Shown: piece after piece, positions 26,914 to 36,631 of the stretch
Position numbering within the stretch: position 1 is the first letter of the stretch
Layout: each line of letters opens with the position of its first letter
Source of the DNA: Clostridia bacterium
Lineage (GTDB): Bacteria; Bacillota; Clostridia; Oscillospirales; CAG-272
Assembly: GCA_017456545.1 (NCBI GenBank)
Contig: JAFTJE010000026.1
Location: forward strand, 29,806-93,805
DNA: 64,000 nucleotides
Direction of reading: 5' to 3'
Translations under genes and position numbers: made by a program
The notes under the pieces: generated by a model
The model's database searches: none
What the model was told of the DNA's origin: nothing
The model's input: only the letters and a program-made list of their open reading frames with translations

Positions 26914-28044
26914 ATGGAAAAGGTAAGATACGGTATTATAGGCGTGGGCACACAGGGTGGCTATTATCTTAACGGACTCTTTATGTCCGGTAAGGCGGAA
27001 AACTGTGAAATTACAGCCCTTTGCGATATTGATGATAATAAGCTTGAGGCATTAAAAAAGGATTTTGCAGGCAAGGATATCCATTTCTACAAAGACTACA
27101 AAGAAATGATTTTAAGCGGTGATGTTGACGCCGTTATGATAGAGGTTCCTCACTATCTTCATCCGGAAATCAGCATTTTTGCCCTTGAGCACGGTGTGAA
27201 TGTTCTTTGCGAGAAGCCTGCAGGAGTTTATACAAAGCAGGTTAAGGAAATGAATGCTGCTGCTGAAAAATCGGATAAAATTTTTACAATTATGTTCAAC
27301 CAGAGAACTAACTGTGTATACAGAAAAATGCGTGAAATCGTAACAGGTGGAGAAATCGGTAATGTACGCCGTGTAAACTGGATTATTACCAACTGGTACA
27401 GACCCCAGGCATACTATAACAGCTCCTCCTGGAGAGCAACCTGGGAGGGTGAGGGTGGAGGCGTTCTTATGAATCAGTGTCCCCATCAGCTCGACCTTAT
27501 TCAGTGGGTTATCGGTATGATGCCATCAAGGATTCGTTCCTTTATGAGCTTTGGTAAGTATCATAAGATTGAGGTTGAGGATGAGGTTACATCCTACCTC
27601 GAATATGAAAACGGTGCAACAGGCGTATTTATAACCACAACTGCTGAGTGTGGAGGAACTAACCGTTTTGAGGTTGTAGGTGATAAGGGTAAGTTGGTTT
27701 GTGAGAACGACAAGCTGACTCTTACTAAGCTTGCTATGAGTGAAGGCGAATTCAGTGCTACCAATGATGTTATGTTTGCAGAGCCTGAAAAGACAATCTC
27801 CGAGGTGGAAACAGATGGCTCCAACCTTCAGCATATTGGTATTATCAATAACTTTACAAACGCTATCCTTGGTAAGGAAAAGCTTTTTGTAGACGGTAAA
27901 GAGGGTATTAACGGAGTACAGATTATGGACGCTATGCTTCTTTCCGGCTTTTTAGGTGGTAAGGAGGTATCTCTCCCTATTGATGATGATTTATTCCTTT
28001 CCGAGCTTAATAAAAAAATAGAAGAGGCAAGAAAAGAGGCGTAA
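26914..28044 (+). CDS. Gfo/Idh/MocA family oxidoreductase
   Basis: 376 residues. The N-terminal Rossmann fold (YGIIGVGTQGGYYLNGL) is followed by the catalytic-lysine motif CEKPAGVY and the C-terminal alpha/beta dimerisation domain (WEGEGGGVLMNQCPHQLDLIQWVIG). The family oxidises or reduces sugars and polyols with NAD(P). The ATG at 26914 follows GGAGG at 26904; the in-frame upstream ATG at 26863 does not. First gene of a three-gene sugar unit. Confidence 0.92.
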   Translation: MEKVRYGIIGVGTQGGYYLNGLFMSGKAENCEITALCDIDDNKLEALKKDFAGKDIHFYKDYKEMILSGDVDAVMIEVPHYLHPEISIFALEHGVNVLCEKPAGVYTKQVKEMNAAAEKSDKIFTIMFNQRTNCVYRKMREIVTGGEIGNVRRVNWIITNWYRPQAYYNSSSWRATWEGEGGGVLMNQCPHQLDLIQWVIGMMPSRIRSFMSFGKYHKIEVEDEVTSYLEYENGATGVFITTTAECGGTNRFEVVGDKGKLVCENDKLTLTKLAMSEGEFSATNDVMFAEPEKTISEVETDGSNLQHIGIINNFTNAILGKEKLFVDGKEGINGVQIMDAMLLSGFLGGKEVSLPIDDDLFLSELNKKIEEARKEA

Positions 28045-28045
28045 A

Positions 28046-29020
28046 ATGAAAAGTGCGATTATTGGACTTGGCGTTATAGCCGAGGTCCACATAGAGGTAC
28101 TTAAAAATATAGGTGCAGATATTACCTGTGTATGCGATATAGATATGGATAAAGCAGAAGAATTTGTTTCTGCTCATAACATAAAATGTAAAATCTATAC
28201 CGATTACAAGGAAATGCTTGATAATGAGAGAATAGATATTGTACATATTTGCACGCCTCATTATCTGCACGCAGAAATGTGTGTCTTTGCTCTTAACAGG
28301 GATATAAATGTTCTTTGTGAAAAGCCACTCTGCATTAAAAAAGAAGAAATAGAAGAAATCTGCAATGCTGTGATAAATTCAAAGGCTCAGCTTGGCGTAT
28401 GCTTGCAGAACCGTTATACTAACATCAATATGTATGTTAAGGAGCTTGTTTCTAAGGAAAAGGTTATAGACGGCTTTGGAGCAGTGCTTTGGTGCAGAGA
28501 TAAGAATTACTACGAAAGTGCAGATTGGAGAGGCAAATGGGCTACCGAGGGTGGTGGTGCAGTAATAAATCAGGCACTCCACACCTTAGATTTGCTCCAG
28601 TGGTTCTGTGGTATGCCTCAATCAGTAAACGGCAGCATTTTTAATGTTAACCACGATTATATAGAGGTTGAGGATAGTGCAAGAGCAAGATTTGTTTATG
28701 ATAAAGGCGTGTTTGAATTTTACGCATCTGTATCTCATAATCAAGATTTTGCAATACAGATAATGCTTATTACAGAGGATAAAAGGATTGTAATAACCGA
28801 TAAAAATCTGATAGTAAACGGACAGTCTATGGCATTTGAAACCATTAAAACGCAGAATGTCAAGGAATGCTACGGCAACGGTCATATGAATCTTATTGCA
28901 GATTTTTATGACTGTGTAAAAAATAACAGGCATTTTGAAATTGATGCTTTCGAGGGCTCAAAGGTTATTAAGCTTACTCTCGGAATTTATGAATCAAAGG
29001 GAAAAACCATTGAATTATAG
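28046..29020 (+). CDS. Gfo/Idh/MocA family oxidoreductase (second copy)
   Basis: 324 residues, starting one base after the previous stop. Rossmann motif SAIIGLGVIAEVHIEVL, catalytic CEKPLCIKK, and WATEGGGAVINQALHTLDLLQWFCG parallel the upstream protein, so the two are divergent paralogues. Such pairs can catalyse the oxidation and re-reduction steps of a keto-sugar route. Substrate unknown. Confidence 0.92.
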   Translation: MKSAIIGLGVIAEVHIEVLKNIGADITCVCDIDMDKAEEFVSAHNIKCKIYTDYKEMLDNERIDIVHICTPHYLHAEMCVFALNRDINVLCEKPLCIKKEEIEEICNAVINSKAQLGVCLQNRYTNINMYVKELVSKEKVIDGFGAVLWCRDKNYYESADWRGKWATEGGGAVINQALHTLDLLQWFCGMPQSVNGSIFNVNHDYIEVEDSARARFVYDKGVFEFYASVSHNQDFAIQIMLITEDKRIVITDKNLIVNGQSMAFETIKTQNVKECYGNGHMNLIADFYDCVKNNRHFEIDAFEGSKVIKLTLGIYESKGKTIEL

Positions 29021-29028
29021 GTGATATT

Positions 29029-30657
29029 ATGAATAATTGTGTTATGCTTTGTGCCTTCGCAGACGAGGCAGATAAGCTTATAGTAAATCAGATAGATGCA
29101 CTTAAAGGCAATAAAATAGATTTTCTTGAAATCCGTGGAGTTGACGGTACCAATATAGCAGATATTACTGTGGAAAAGGCAAAGGAGCTTAAAGAGCTTT
29201 TTGACAAAAACAGTATTAAGGTATGGTCAATTGGCTCACCTATTGGAAAATGTAATATTAATGACGATTTTGCCGTAGAGCTTAAAAGATTCGAGCATGT
29301 GCTTGAAATAGCCGTTGTCCTCGGTGCAGAAAATATAAGAATTTTCAGCTTCTACGGAACAAACGGTGAGGAGCAGTATGAAAATGAGGTTATATCCCGT
29401 CTTAAGGAATTTGCTTCCTTGGCGAAGGAAAAGAATGTAACCCTCTGCCACGAAAACGAAAAGGATATTTTTGGCGAACAGACAGAAAATTGTGTAAGAA
29501 TACATAGAGCTATTCCGGAAATCAAGGCTGTGTTTGACCCTGCTAATTTTGTACAGGCAAATGTAGACCCAATAGAGGCATGGGAAGAGCTTAAGCCTTA
29601 TGTAAAATACTTACATATAAAGGATGCTGATTCAGAAGGCAAAAATGTTGTTGCCGGTGACGGCATAGGAAAGCTTGGAGAAATTATAAAAGCTTTTTCC
29701 AAGCAGGGGGGTGGAGTAATTACCCTTGAACCCCATCTTGTAAGCTTTGTTGGTCTTAATGCTCTTGAAAAGGACGGTAAGACTGATAAAAATGTTGGTG
29801 GAATATCCTTCGCTAATGACAGAGAGGCATTTGATACCGATGTAACAGCGGTAAGAAAAATTTTGGACACCTACGGTGTAAAGGAGAATACAAAAGTGAA
29901 AATCGGAGCACAGTTATATACTGTAAGGGAGTATATGCAGACTAAGAAGAATCTGGCAGCTACCCTTAAGAAAATTGCTGATATGGGCTATAAGTATGTT
30001 CAGGTATCCGGAACATGTAAATTCAGTGCAAGATGGATGGACAAGCAGCTTAAGAAAAACGGTCTTATCTGTCCCTTGACACATTATGACCGTAATAAAA
30101 TATATAAGAAGACAGAGCAGACTATTAAGAAGCATAAGAGATTCGGTTGTGATCATATCGGTATAGGCTACGCACCTCTTGACAGCAGAGAGCATTTTGA
30201 CGAGTTTTATGAGTCTGCTTATCCTGCAGCTATGAAGATAAGAGATAACGGTATGCAGCTTATGTACCATAACCATAATTTTGAGTTTGAAAACAAGATT
30301 GGTGACGAGTACATAATGGATGTATTATGCCGTGAATTTGCTCCCGAGGAGCTTGGAGTTACTCTCGATGTATATTGGGCTAAATTTGCCGGTAGAGATC
30401 CCGTAGAGGAAATCTTGAAAATAGGCAAGAGAATTTCCTGTGCTCACTTGAAGGACCTTGTAGAATGTGAGGATGGAACAAAGAGGTTCGGTTATATCGG
30501 CGAGGGCGTTCTTGACTTTGATAAGATTATTGAGGCTCTCGAATCGGTAGGAACAGAATACGCCTTTGTAGAGCAGGATGACTGCTACGGGGCAGATCCC
30601 TTTGACTGTCTTAAGAAGAGCTACGATTACTTAAAATCAAAAGGCTACAATATATAA
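29029..30657 (+). CDS. Tandem sugar phosphate isomerase/epimerase (two xylose-isomerase-like TIM barrels)
   Basis: 542 residues made of two AP-endonuclease-2/xylose-isomerase-like TIM barrels. Barrel 1 runs about 1-285 (CHENEKDIFG, FDPANFVQA, YLHIKDAD, LEPH). Barrel 2 starts at about residue 290 (VKIGAQLYTVREYMQ) and has MYHNHNFEFE, TLDVYWAKFAG, CAHLKDL and EQDD. Metal-binding Glu, Asp and His residues are visible in both. It ends the three-gene unit with the two oxidoreductases. Such enzymes are normally single-barrel, about 270 residues. Confidence 0.88.
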   Translation: MNNCVMLCAFADEADKLIVNQIDALKGNKIDFLEIRGVDGTNIADITVEKAKELKELFDKNSIKVWSIGSPIGKCNINDDFAVELKRFEHVLEIAVVLGAENIRIFSFYGTNGEEQYENEVISRLKEFASLAKEKNVTLCHENEKDIFGEQTENCVRIHRAIPEIKAVFDPANFVQANVDPIEAWEELKPYVKYLHIKDADSEGKNVVAGDGIGKLGEIIKAFSKQGGGVITLEPHLVSFVGLNALEKDGKTDKNVGGISFANDREAFDTDVTAVRKILDTYGVKENTKVKIGAQLYTVREYMQTKKNLAATLKKIADMGYKYVQVSGTCKFSARWMDKQLKKNGLICPLTHYDRNKIYKKTEQTIKKHKRFGCDHIGIGYAPLDSREHFDEFYESAYPAAMKIRDNGMQLMYHNHNFEFENKIGDEYIMDVLCREFAPEELGVTLDVYWAKFAGRDPVEEILKIGKRISCAHLKDLVECEDGTKRFGYIGEGVLDFDKIIEALESVGTEYAFVEQDDCYGADPFDCLKKSYDYLKSKGYNI

Positions 30658-30662
30658 AATAT

Positions 30663-30692
30663 AAAATCCGATGCGTTTCGCATCGGATTTTT
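30663..30692. terminator. Bidirectional terminator between the sugar unit and clpX
   Basis: AAAATCCGATGCG / CGCATCGGATTTT, a perfect 13-bp stem with a TTT loop. Confidence 0.9.
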
Positions 30693-30695
30693 ATG

Positions 30696-31952
30696 TTAAA
30701 TAATATATTCCGGCTCGGCCCTTTCGGTTATACATTTTTCTGTAATAATAACCTTTTTAATATCCTTACGGGAGGGAATTTCATACATAATGTCGTTCAT
30801 AATTTCCTCCATAATGGAACGAAGACCTCTTGCACCGGTTTTACGGTCAATAGATTTTTCGGCTACTGCCTTAAGTGCGGATTCATCAAAATCTATTTCC
30901 ACATTATCCATCTCAAAAAGCTTCTTATACTGCTTAATAATAGAGTTTTTAGGCTCTTTGAGTATTTTTACGAGAGCATCCTTATCAAGATTTTCAAGAC
31001 CGCATATAACGGGAAGTCTGCCTACAAGCTCGGGGATAAGACCGTATTTAACTATATCATGGGCTGTAACATCCTCATATATTTTGGTGTCGTCTTCGTC
31101 CTTCTTGCTCTTGACATCACCACCAAAGCCCATTAACTGCTTACCCTTACGAGCCTTAACAATATCCTTGAGACCGTCAAAGGCACCACCACATATAAAG
31201 AGTATATTTTCTGTGTTGATTTTTATAAATTCCTGGTTTGGATGCTTTCTTCCACCTTGGGGAGGAACATTCGAGACAGTGCCCTCAAGAATTTTAAGGA
31301 GAGCCTGCTGTACACCCTCACCGGAAACATCACGGGTAATGGAACGGTTTTCACTTTTTCTTGAAATCTTATCAATTTCGTCTATATATATAATACCTTT
31401 TTCCGCCTTGTTGACATCAAAGTCTGCAGCCTGTATAAGACGGAGGAGAATATTCTCGACATCCTCACCTACATAACCGGCCTCGGTAAGAGTTGTAGCA
31501 TCGGCGATAGCAAATGGAACCTTTAATGCTTTTGCAAGAGTTTGAGCAAGATATGTCTTGCCGACGCCTGTAGGCCCAAGAAGGAGAACATTACTTTTCT
31601 GGATATCTACATCGTGATTTCCTTCTCCCTTAGCCTTTTCCTCGTTATAGAGAATCCTCTTATAATGATTATATATTGCAACGCTTAAGGTCTTTTTTGC
31701 CTTATCCTGACCGATTACATATTCGTCAAGCATTTCCTTGATTTCTATGGGGGTAGGAAGAGTTGAAAGAGTAATTTTATCCTCGTTTTCCAAATTTTTC
31801 TCCTGCTCTACGGAATTATATTCATCTATTATCATAGAGCAGGTAGTGGCACATTCGTCACAAATATAAGCCTTTCCGTCGGGGGCAGGAATAAGTATTT
31901 CTACCTGGTCCTCATTCCTTCCGCAAAAGGAGCATTTTCTTTTATCATTCAT
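30696..31952 (-). CDS. clpX: ATP-dependent Clp protease ATP-binding subunit ClpX
   Basis: AAA+ unfoldase that feeds ClpP. The N-terminal zinc-binding domain is CSFCGRN...[10 protein letters not shown], Walker A is [11 protein letters not shown], Walker B is [10 protein letters not shown], and the pore and RKH-type loops ([27 protein letters not shown]) are intact. It has 418 residues, full length. It lies one base after clpP in the order tig-clpP-clpX, all minus strand. Confidence 0.96.
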   Translation of the reverse strand: MNDKRKCSFCGRNEDQVEILIPAPDGKAYICDECATTCSMIIDEYNSVEQEKNLENEDKITLSTLPTPIEIKEMLDEYVIGQDKAKKTLSVAIYNHYKRILYNEEKAKGEGNHDVDIQKSNVLLLGPTGVGKTYLAQTLAKALKVPFAIADATTLTEAGYVGEDVENILLRLIQAADFDVNKAEKGIIYIDEIDKISRKSENRSITRDVSGEGVQQALLKILEGTVSNVPPQGGRKHPNQEFIKINTENILFICGGAFDGLKDIVKARKGKQLMGFGGDVKSKKDEDDTKIYEDVTAHDIVKYGLIPELVGRLPVICGLENLDKDALVKILKEPKNSIIKQYKKLFEMDNVEIDFDESALKAVAEKSIDRKTGARGLRSIMEEIMNDIMYEIPSRKDIKKVIITEKCITERAEPEYII

Positions 31953-31953
31953 A

Positions 31954-32537
31954 TCAGTCTCTCTTGCTAATTACCTTATCTACAAGTCCGTATTCCATAG
32001 CAGACTGTGCACTCATAAAGTTATCTCTTTCTGTATCTCTTTCAATAACATCAAGGGGCTGATTTGTATTGCTTGCCAATATCTTATTAAGTGTTTCTCT
32101 TGTTTTTAAGATGTGATCAGCGTGAATCTTAATATCGGTAGCCTGGCCCTTAGCACCTCCAAGAGGCTGATGAATCATAATTTCGCTGTTGGGAAGAGCA
32201 AAACGCTTACCCTTTGCACCACTGGAGAGTAAGAAGGCACCCATGCTTGCCGCCATACCGATACAAATAGTGGAAACATCGCACTTGATATAATTCATGG
32301 TGTCGTAAATAGCCATTCCGGCACTAACACTTCCTCCGGGGCTGTTAATATATAAATTAATATCCTTATCGGGGTCCTGAGCCTCAAGGAAGAGAAGCTG
32401 TGCTACAACCAGTGATGCTGTTGTATCGTTTACCTCATCACAAGGAAAACTATTCTGTCCTCTAAAAGTCTTGAATAAATATCGTAGGACCTTTCACCTC
32501 TGTTGGTTTGCTCTACGACCATAGGAACATATGCCAT
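31954..32537 (-). pseudogene. clpP: ClpP protease subunit with a single-base frameshift near 32440
   Basis: The serine protease partner of ClpX. From ATG 32537 (after AAGGAGG) the reading starts correctly as [20 protein letters not shown] and continues to DRIVFL, then meets a TGA-like shift and a TAA after 35 codons. Inserting one base near 32440-32446 restores [20 protein letters not shown] and the rest of ClpP, including catalytic Ser ([11 protein letters not shown]) and His (IMIHQPLGG), to a 194-residue protein. The total of 584 bases is one short of a multiple of three. Everything else is conserved, so an assembly or base-call error is as likely as a true mutation. Confidence 0.85.
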
Positions 32538-32563
32538 ATATAAATCCTCCTTTTTATTCGAAA

Positions 32564-32595
32564 TTACCGCTGCATATCAGAATAGGCAGCGGTAA
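32564..32595 (-). terminator. Hairpin between tig and clpP
   Basis: TTACCGCTGC / GCAGCGGTAA perfect stem with a 12-base loop. The T tail on the minus strand is poor (AATTTCG), so it may be a partial terminator or processing site. Confidence 0.6.
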
Positions 32596-32613
32596 AATCA
32601 AATGATATTATAA

Positions 32614-33897
32614 TTATTTGGTTGTGATATCGGCGTTTTCCTTAACGAAGTCAACAGCCTTCTTGACGCAGATGTCAGCCTTAACTGCATCAGCCTCAAC
32701 AAACTTCTTGATTTCATCAGCAGACATATTATATGCCTTAGCCATATTTTCATATTCAGCACTGATTTCGTCGTCGGATGCTGTGATACCCTCAAGCTCA
32801 ACAATCTTTTCGAGTGCAAGTCGAGTCTTAACCTGTCTTTCTGCCATGGGCTTGAACTGCTCACGGAGGGATTCAAGTGTAAGACCTGTGTACTTAAAGT
32901 ATGTGTTAAGATCGAGACCCTGCATTCTGAGTCTGGAATCATAATCACGAACGAAGTTTTCTGTTTCGCTTTCAAACATAGCTGCGGGAATTTCTGCCTC
33001 AAGGTTAGCAATCAATGCGTCAATAATCTGACCCTCTACTGCGTTCTCAGCTTCCTTTTCATATCTCTTTTCAATTTTAGCCTTAACATCAGCCTTGTAT
33101 TCATCAAGTGTATCAAATTCGCTTACATCCTTTGCAAATTCGTCGTCAAGAGCAGGGAGCTCATTGAACTTGATAGCGTGGAGAACGATTTTGAATACTG
33201 CCTCCTTACCTGCAAGCTCAGCTGCATGGTACTCGGCAGGGAATGTAACATTTACATCGAAGTGGTCTCCAACATTGTGACCGATAATCTGCTCCTCAAA
33301 GCCGGGGATAAAAGAACCGGAGCCGATTGTAAGGTTGTAGTTTTCACTTTTACCACCCTCAAATGCTACGCCGTCTACATAACCGTCAAAGTCAATAACA
33401 GTAATATCACCGTTTTCAACTGCACGGCCTTCAACATCAACAACACGGGAGTTGCGAGCACGAGCCTGTTCAATATCGGCATTTACATCCTCGTCTGTAA
33501 CAGCCTTAACTTCCTTTTCAACCTTTATACCCTTATAATCCTTAACAGAAACCTCAGGCTTTACATAGAACTTAGCCTTAAGTACAACACCGTTATCGTC
33601 AATAGTAACGATATCGAACTCAGGACGGCTAACTACTGTAAGACCTGCTTCCTTAATTGCTGCCTCATAAGCATCAGGAATAATCTCGTTTACAGCATCT
33701 TCATAGAATACGCCCTTACCGTATCTGCTTTCGATAATTGATCTGGGAGCCTTACCCTTTCTGAAGCCGGGGATATTGATGTTTTTAACTTCCTTGCGGT
33801 ATACCTTTTCAATTGCTGCTTCAAAGGTAGCCTTGTCTACATCAAATTCGATTTCATAAAGATTTGTTTCAACCTTTGTAGTGTTCTTCAAAGACAT
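32614..33897 (-). CDS. tig: Trigger factor
   Basis: Ribosome-bound chaperone and peptidyl-prolyl isomerase, 427 residues. The ribosome-binding signature is NIPGFRKGKAPRSIIESRYGKGVFYEDAVNEI, the FKBP-type domain runs about 150-245 (GDITVIDFDGYVDGVAFEGGKSENY), and the helical C-terminal arms follow. GGAGG precedes the start. A promoter lies 50-75 bases upstream. Long plus-strand frames across this gene are codon shadows. Confidence 0.96.
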   Translation of the reverse strand: MSLKNTTKVETNLYEIEFDVDKATFEAAIEKVYRKEVKNINIPGFRKGKAPRSIIESRYGKGVFYEDAVNEIIPDAYEAAIKEAGLTVVSRPEFDIVTIDDNGVVLKAKFYVKPEVSVKDYKGIKVEKEVKAVTDEDVNADIEQARARNSRVVDVEGRAVENGDITVIDFDGYVDGVAFEGGKSENYNLTIGSGSFIPGFEEQIIGHNVGDHFDVNVTFPAEYHAAELAGKEAVFKIVLHAIKFNELPALDDEFAKDVSEFDTLDEYKADVKAKIEKRYEKEAENAVEGQIIDALIANLEAEIPAAMFESETENFVRDYDSRLRMQGLDLNTYFKYTGLTLESLREQFKPMAERQVKTRLALEKIVELEGITASDDEISAEYENMAKAYNMSADEIKKFVEADAVKADICVKKAVDFVKENADITTK

Positions 33898-33944
33898 TTT
33901 TAATTTCCTCCGAAAAGTATATTCGTTATTTTTTATTCTAACAT

Positions 33945-33973
33945 ATTATATATAAACAAACTTGAAATGTCAA
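33945..33973 (-). promoter_or_regulatory. tig promoter
   Basis: On the minus strand TTGACA (33973-33968), 17-bp spacer, TATAAT (33950-33945). Confidence 0.75.
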
Positions 33974-34005
33974 TATTATTTTCGAAATTCCTTAGAAACA
34001 AATTT

Positions 34006-34728
34006 TCATTCGGCAATGAGTTGAGGAATGAAATTGAGATAATCTCCCGAAATCAGGGTAAATCGTACTCCCTTGTATTCGGTTGTCTGCGGAATTGCGT
34101 ATATTCCATGAATATGACCGAAGAAACAACGCTTAATATCATATGCAGTCAATATTTCTACCATTTCTTCACAAATGAATGAACCAAATACAGGAGGAAA
34201 GTGAAGAAATACAAGAATTTCCTTACTTCTGTCGGGACATAATTTAATCGCCTCTTCAATGCTCATTTTAAGTCGTGAAGATTCACGAAGGACAATTTTC
34301 TGATATTCTGCATCCTTGTTGTTGGCATTCTGCATCTTTTCGTCTATGTACCAGCCCCTTGTTCCGCAAATGATAAAATTTTCCACTTCATACGCATTGT
34401 TAAATAGAAAATCTATATTGTTAAATCCGTTTTCAAGTATGAATTTACGGTTTTTTGACATTGTTCCCCACCAATAATCGTGGTTTCCTTTTCCAATAAG
34501 CTTTTTTCCGGGCAGGGAATTGATAAATTCAAAATCTGCCTTAGCTTCATTAAGATCAATAGCCCAAGAGATATCTCCCGGTATTATTACGGTGTCATCG
34601 TCACTAACAATGGCACGCCAATATTTTTCTATTTTACTTACATAATTCTGCCATCTTGCACCGAATATATCCATAGGCTTATTTACAGATATAGGCAGGT
34701 GCAGATCTGCCATTGTGAATACAGACAT
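34006..34728 (-). CDS. Metallophosphoesterase family protein
   Basis: 240 residues. Metal-binding motifs of the calcineurin-like phosphoesterase fold are present: ADLHLP, PGDISWAIDL, GKGNHDYWW and FFGHIHG. The ATG at 34728 follows AAAGGAGG; the in-frame TTG at 34743 belongs to the end of the upstream gene. It is the last gene of the minus-strand lepB-rbgA-rnhB-yraN-dipeptidase run. Substrate not known. Confidence 0.88.
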   Translation of the reverse strand: MSVFTMADLHLPISVNKPMDIFGARWQNYVSKIEKYWRAIVSDDDTVIIPGDISWAIDLNEAKADFEFINSLPGKKLIGKGNHDYWWGTMSKNRKFILENGFNNIDFLFNNAYEVENFIICGTRGWYIDEKMQNANNKDAEYQKIVLRESSRLKMSIEEAIKLCPDRSKEILVFLHFPPVFGSFICEEMVEILTAYDIKRCFFGHIHGIYAIPQTTEYKGVRFTLISGDYLNFIPQLIAE

Positions 34729-34739
34729 ATGACCTCCTT

Positions 34740-35639
34740 TCAACTTATTCCTTTGAAAAAGCTATAAGCATTTTCATAGAATATTTTTTCGGATACTCTG
34801 TATCCGAATTTTTTTACAGATTCGTTAAAGAGTAACGGGATATCAGATATATTTTTTATCCCGTTTGGAAGCGTAGATACACCGTCAAAATCACATCCTA
34901 AGCAAATAGAATCCTCGCCGTTTAGTGACAGGTAATGCTCTATGTGGTTGAGTATATGATGAATATCTGCATTGCCGTCCTCGGTAAGATGCTGTGGGCA
35001 CAGGCTTATGCCAACAAGTCCACCAAGGCTCATAATTTGCAAAAAGTTTTCATCCCTTAAATTTCTATCGTGCTTACAAACAGTATATGAATTTGAGTGT
35101 GAAGCAATAATTGTCTTGCTATATTTCCTTGCAAGCTGTGTGACCTGATGCATAACAGACAGAGATGCATGAGATATATCGGGTATGATACCGAGTTCAA
35201 AGCACCTTTTTACAACATCAATTCCAAAAGGAGTCAGAGCATTATCGGTATTCCATCCACCACCAATACAGCTTGTATCACGCCAACACAGGGTAAGTAT
35301 TTTAACTCCGTCACTGTATAGTGTATCAAGCCTTGAAATATCGTTGTTTAATAGCCTTGCATCCTCGACTGCCAGGATAAATTTTTCCTTGTAAATATTT
35401 TTGAAATCCTTTACAAAATCAATTCCTTGCTTTTTGGCGTAGCTTACAGTGCTTTTGTATCTCTCGTATGCCTCCTCTGAAGAAAGACTGTTGTCACTCC
35501 ATATTGCCAACACCTGTCTATAGGGTGAAATACCCGTGCATTTGTCAAGTGATATATGGAGAGGAGCAGAGGAAAACGAAAAATTACCGAGATACAATTC
35601 ACTTAAGGTATCGCAATGTAAATCGAATAAAGGAATCAT
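34740..35639 (-). CDS. Membrane dipeptidase-family (M19) peptidase
   Basis: 299 residues of the renal-dipeptidase family. The zinc-binding FDLHCDTLSELY near the N terminus, DISHASLSVMHQV, ASHSNSYTVCKHDRNL and LGCDFDGV are all M19 motifs. There is no signal peptide, so it is cytoplasmic, like other bacterial members that cleave dipeptides. GAGGT precedes the start. Confidence 0.9.
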   Translation of the reverse strand: MIPLFDLHCDTLSELYLGNFSFSSAPLHISLDKCTGISPYRQVLAIWSDNSLSSEEAYERYKSTVSYAKKQGIDFVKDFKNIYKEKFILAVEDARLLNNDISRLDTLYSDGVKILTLCWRDTSCIGGGWNTDNALTPFGIDVVKRCFELGIIPDISHASLSVMHQVTQLARKYSKTIIASHSNSYTVCKHDRNLRDENFLQIMSLGGLVGISLCPQHLTEDGNADIHHILNHIEHYLSLNGEDSICLGCDFDGVSTLPNGIKNISDIPLLFNESVKKFGYRVSEKIFYENAYSFFKGIS

Positions 35640-35640
35640 A

Positions 35641-36036
35641 TTACCTCGTTATTGCATTTTCAATGTAATTAATTTGGTCTGTTTTTAATCGGTTTCCCTT
35701 TTGAAATACAAGTATTTCGCATACATCTATGCGAATTTGTCTGTTTTTATATTTTTCGGGCAAGGATCTTGTATAGGAATTGGCAAAGTGAATCAGATTG
35801 CTTTTCTTGTCCCTGTTCACTGCTGACCCCGGCCTTACAGGATTTTTTAAGTCCGATCGCCTTGTTTTTACTTCAACAAAGAGAATATGGGTTTTATTAA
35901 TAGCGATAACATCTGCTTCCAAATGTCCGATTTTAGAGTTTCTTTCTAATATTTTGTACCCGTTTCTTTTAAGTAATCTCGTACATTTGGATTCTCCGAA
36001 TTTGCCAACCGTACTTGATGTAATCATTTTAGTCAT
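35641..36036 (-). CDS. YraN family (UPF0102) endonuclease-like protein
   Basis: 131 residues. [23 protein letters not shown] and [22 protein letters not shown] fit the YraN restriction-endonuclease-like fold with the D...EVK catalytic pattern. It usually follows rnhB, as here (8-base overlap). Function in vivo not established. Confidence 0.9.
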   Translation of the reverse strand: MTKMITSSTVGKFGESKCTRLLKRNGYKILERNSKIGHLEADVIAINKTHILFVEVKTRRSDLKNPVRPGSAVNRDKKSNLIHFANSYTRSLPEKYKNRQIRIDVCEILVFQKGNRLKTDQINYIENAITR

Positions 36037-36631
36037 TGTTTAAGAATTTTAAGAAGCTGGGACGGTGAACAGGGGAGGGACCGTACTTTCTCAGTGCCTC
36101 CATATGTACCTTTGTGCCATATCCCTTGTGCTTTCCGAAGCCGTATTCGGGATATTCCTTATCATAATCATAGCATAGACGGTCTCTTGTGACCTTTGCA
36201 AGTATAGATGCTGCAGCGATAGAAGGAACCTTGGCATCTCCACCTACTACGGTTTTTGTGGGAATGCAAAATCCTCGAGAGCAATTTCCGTCTATGAGTG
36301 CAAAATCAGCCTTTATACTTAATCCTTCAATGGCTCTCTTCATTGCGAGCATTGCCGCATTAAGTATATTGACCTCTTCAATTTCTTCAACCGATGCTGA
36401 TGCAACACAGTAGGCAAGTGCTTTTTCCGTGATAACATCATATAATTTTTCTCGCTTTTTTTCTGATAGCTTTTTAGAGTCATCAAGTCCGTCAATAACC
36501 GTGTCTGGGGGGAGAATACATGCAGCAGCGACTACAGGACCCATAAGAGGACCTCTGCCTGCTTCGTCAACACCGCATATTATTTTTATCTCATCGGTTA
36601 AAAAGTCTTTTTCATAATCGTAATTAAGCAT
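36029..36631 (-). CDS. rnhB: Ribonuclease HII
   Basis: Removes ribonucleotides from [22 protein letters not shown] carries the first catalytic Asp-Glu, LIDGN the next Asp, and [18 protein letters not shown] the C-terminal motif. 200 residues. It overlaps rbgA upstream and yraN downstream by 8 bases each. Confidence 0.96.
   Translation of the reverse strand: MLNYDYEKDFLTDEIKIICGVDEAGRGPLMGPVVAAACILPPDTVIDGLDDSKKLSEKKREKLYDVITEKALAYCVASASVEEIEEVNILNAAMLAMKRAIEGLSIKADFALIDGNCSRGFCIPTKTVVGGDAKVPSIAAASILAKVTRDRLCYDYDKEYPEYGFGKHKGYGTKVHMEALRKYGPSPVHRPSFLKFLNND

Noticed and set aside
33178-33741. Open plus-strand frame of 187 codons antisense to trigger factor
   Set aside because: It mirrors the codon pattern of tig, has no ribosome site and resembles no family. 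The same holds for long frames opposite glnA, gdhA and rel.
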